From Mariprofundaceae bacterium (GTDB lineage Bacteria; Pseudomonadota; Zetaproteobacteria; Mariprofundales; Mariprofundaceae), in contig JALVTX010000121.1 in NCBI GenBank assembly GCA_027035825.1, positions 1-8,476 on the forward strand: a stretch of DNA of 8,476 nt, written 5' to 3'. Made by a program: the position numbers and the translations under genes. The notes beneath the pieces are model-generated. The model saw nothing but the letters and a program-made list of their open reading frames with translations. It made no database searches and had not been told where the DNA came from. How positions within the stretch are numbered: the first letter of the stretch is position 1; every line of letters starts with the position of its first letter. Positions 6,321 through 8,476 of this stretch are shown here, one piece after another.

Positions 6321-6479
6321 TCGACGGAGGTCGAAAGGCGCGGCTTTCAACCTCCTTACAAGCCAGTCACTTGCTTGCGCAAGTTCCTGGTTTGCGCAGC
6401 CGTCCATGGCTGCGATGACGACTTCGTGCGAAGTCGTCATGCGTTGCGTGAGTCCGGCGCCGCCCCGTATCTGGCGGCG
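6293..6479. repeat. Array of six successive stem-loops between the oxidoreductase gene and gshA
   Basis: Six inverted repeats follow one another. H1: 6293-6303/6310-6320, 11 bp perfect, loop GTCCAT. H2: 6326-6337/6344-6355, 12 bp with one mismatch (G-U on the minus strand), loop GCGCGG. H3: 6359-6373/6380-6394, 12 of 15 exact plus one G-T, loop CTTGCG. H4: 6395-6401/6408-6414, 7 bp perfect, loop GTCCAT again. H5: 6415-6426/6429-6440, 12 bp perfect (10 bp plus a six-base loop in a realistic fold). H6: 6458-6464/6473-6479, 7 bp, loop eight. H3, H4 and H5 abut without a spare base. The stems differ from each other in sequence. The whole gap 6244-6487 contains no gene I can support. I do not recognise a named family. 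Confidence 0.8.
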
Positions 6480-6487
6480 ATCGTTCG

Positions 6488-7486
6488 TCATGCGATCTTC
6501 AGCACGATCTTGCCCGTCATGCCGCCGGCCTCGATGCGCTCGTGGGCGCGCGCGGCCTCGTGCAGCGGCAGCACTTCCGACACGACGACGCGCAGCAGGC
6601 CCTCGTCCATCCATTCGGCGCAGCGGCGCAGGATGTCCGCCTGATGCCGCAGCCCTTCGTCCAGGCCGAGAATCATCGGCGTCAGCATCAACTCCTGCGC
6701 CAGCCGCAGGTTGCGGATGCGCGCGGTCTTCCAGTCCGCGCCGGGCGGGAACTGGAGAATGCTGACCAGGTCGCCATAGACCTTCACGGCCGGGATGAGC
6801 TCGCCGAAGGCCGCGCCGCCGACGGTGTCGAGGGCGGCGTCCACGCCCGCGCCGTCCGTCCAGTCCAGCAGTGCCCGGGCCACGTCCCGTTCGCGGTAGA
6901 GGATCGTCTCCTCCGCGCCCAGCTCGCGCGCCAGCCTGGCCTTTTCCTCGCTGCTCACGCTGGCGGCCACGCGGCAGCCGGCGATGCGCGCCAGCTGCAC
7001 CGCCACGTGCCCCACGCCGCCGGCGCCGGCATGAATGAACACCCGCTGCCCTTCGCGGATGCGGGCGCGGTCGAACAGCGATTCCCAGGCGGTGATGAGC
7101 ACCAGCGGCGCGGCCGCGGCGGTGACGAAGTCCGCGCTTTCGGGCTTGCGCGCCAGCGCATGCTCGGGCACGACGGCGTATTCGGCGTTGGTTCCGGGCA
7201 CAAGCCCGATGCCGCCGTGGCACCAGAACACCGCGTCGCCCGGCGCGAAGTCGCGCACGGCCGAGCCCACGGCCTCCACCACGCCCGCGCCGTCACAGCC
7301 CAGGATGACGTTCTCGTTGCTCGGGCCGTAGGTTCCACGCGCCCGCAGCTTGGTGTCGATGGGATTGACGCCGGCCGCGTGCACGCGCACCAGCACGTCG
7401 CGGTCGCCGGCCGGCGCCGGCTTGTCCATGTCCACGAGCTTCAGCACGTCCGGCCTGCCCGGCCGGGTCATGACCATGGCTTTCAT
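6488..7486 (-). CDS. MDR-family NAD(P)H quinone oxidoreductase-like protein (zinc-free type)
   Basis: A medium-chain dehydrogenase/reductase of the quinone-oxidoreductase branch, expected to use NADPH to reduce quinones or activated double bonds; the true substrate is unknown. The product is 332 residues. The N-terminal GroES-like domain runs to about 125, with HAAGVNPIDTK at 36-46 and ILGCDGAGVVEAVG at 61-74. The Rossmann domain carries the nucleotide loop HAGAGGVGHVAVQLA at 152-166, and a C-terminal segment ends GGMTGKIVLKIA. The cysteine cluster of zinc-binding alcohol dehydrogenases is absent. ATG 7486 has AGGAGG eight bases upstream, a decisive site; a TTG at 7513 is a worse candidate. 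It is divergent from cimA with about 47 bp between starts, and same-strand with gshA, which follows after 244 bp of hairpins. An oxidative-stress link with glutathione synthesis is conceivable but unproven. Confidence 0.88.
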   Translation of the reverse strand: MKAMVMTRPGRPDVLKLVDMDKPAPAGDRDVLVRVHAAGVNPIDTKLRARGTYGPSNENVILGCDGAGVVEAVGSAVRDFAPGDAVFWCHGGIGLVPGTNAEYAVVPEHALARKPESADFVTAAAAPLVLITAWESLFDRARIREGQRVFIHAGAGGVGHVAVQLARIAGCRVAASVSSEEKARLARELGAEETILYRERDVARALLDWTDGAGVDAALDTVGGAAFGELIPAVKVYGDLVSILQFPPGADWKTARIRNLRLAQELMLTPMILGLDEGLRHQADILRRCAEWMDEGLLRVVVSEVLPLHEAARAHERIEAGGMTGKIVLKIA

Positions 7487-7533
7487 CGCTTGATCCTCCT
7501 GAAGGCTGTTCAATGCTGTCGCGGGAACGTATC

Positions 7534-7545
<12 letters not shown>
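7475..7545. repeat. Perfect 12-bp inverted repeat at the divergent start codons
   Basis: CATGGCTTTCAT at 7475-7486 and ATGAAAGCCATG at 7534-7545 are exact reverse complements, 47 bases apart. Each arm is the first four codons (Met-Lys-Ala-Met) of a divergent gene: the oxidoreductase on the minus strand and cimA on the plus strand if cimA starts at 7534. The space between holds the AGGAGG of the oxidoreductase and must hold at least part of the promoters. Confidence 0.75.

Positions 7546-8476
<931 letters not shown>

Noticed and set aside
6605..6610. A third GTCCAT, inside the oxidoreductase gene
   Set aside because: Its flanks are not complementary, so it is not another member of the hairpin family.

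Overview
The window is high-GC bacterial chromosome (44 G/C in the 60 bases at 5041-5100), densely coding, and looks proteobacterial, most likely gammaproteobacterial. The evidence is a GcvP whose N-terminal half is a stand-alone-type subunit (GcvPA), a plant-type (GCS2) glutamate-cysteine ligase, a CimA-type citramalate synthase and a HicAB module. I cannot fix the family or genus.

Layout. On the minus strand, 2953 down to 1 reads folD - gcvT - gcvH - gcvPA (cut by the window edge): the glycine cleavage system with the folate dehydrogenase/cyclohydrolase that processes its 5,10-methylene-THF product. folD and gcvT overlap by ATGA. Both gaps inside the gcv genes are filled by two copies of one imperfect inverted repeat. 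Divergent from folD is a small VOC-fold protein (3001-3360), followed by a hicA-hicB toxin-antitoxin pair (3404-4061) with a recognisable promoter and palindromic candidate operator. Converging on hicB is a much more AT-rich orphan gene for a secreted Ser/Thr/Asn-rich lipoprotein (4077-4820); it has its own good promoter and a G6-T-G9 tract directly after the lipidated cysteine.

On the minus strand upstream of that lie gshA (4894-6243) and an MDR-family quinone-oxidoreductase-like gene (6488-7486). The 244 bases between them hold an array of six successive stem-loops, two sharing an identical GTCCAT loop. Divergent from the oxidoreductase is cimA (7534 to the window end), entry enzyme of the threonine-independent isoleucine route. 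The first four codons of these two divergent genes are identical and form a perfect 12-bp inverted repeat.

Most genes are housekeeping (one-carbon/glycine, glutathione, isoleucine). The accessory-looking part is 3361-4893 (hicAB plus lipoprotein). The least explained material is non-coding: the gcv repeats, the hairpin array and the divergent start-codon palindrome. I see no tRNA, rRNA, CRISPR array or insertion sequence.
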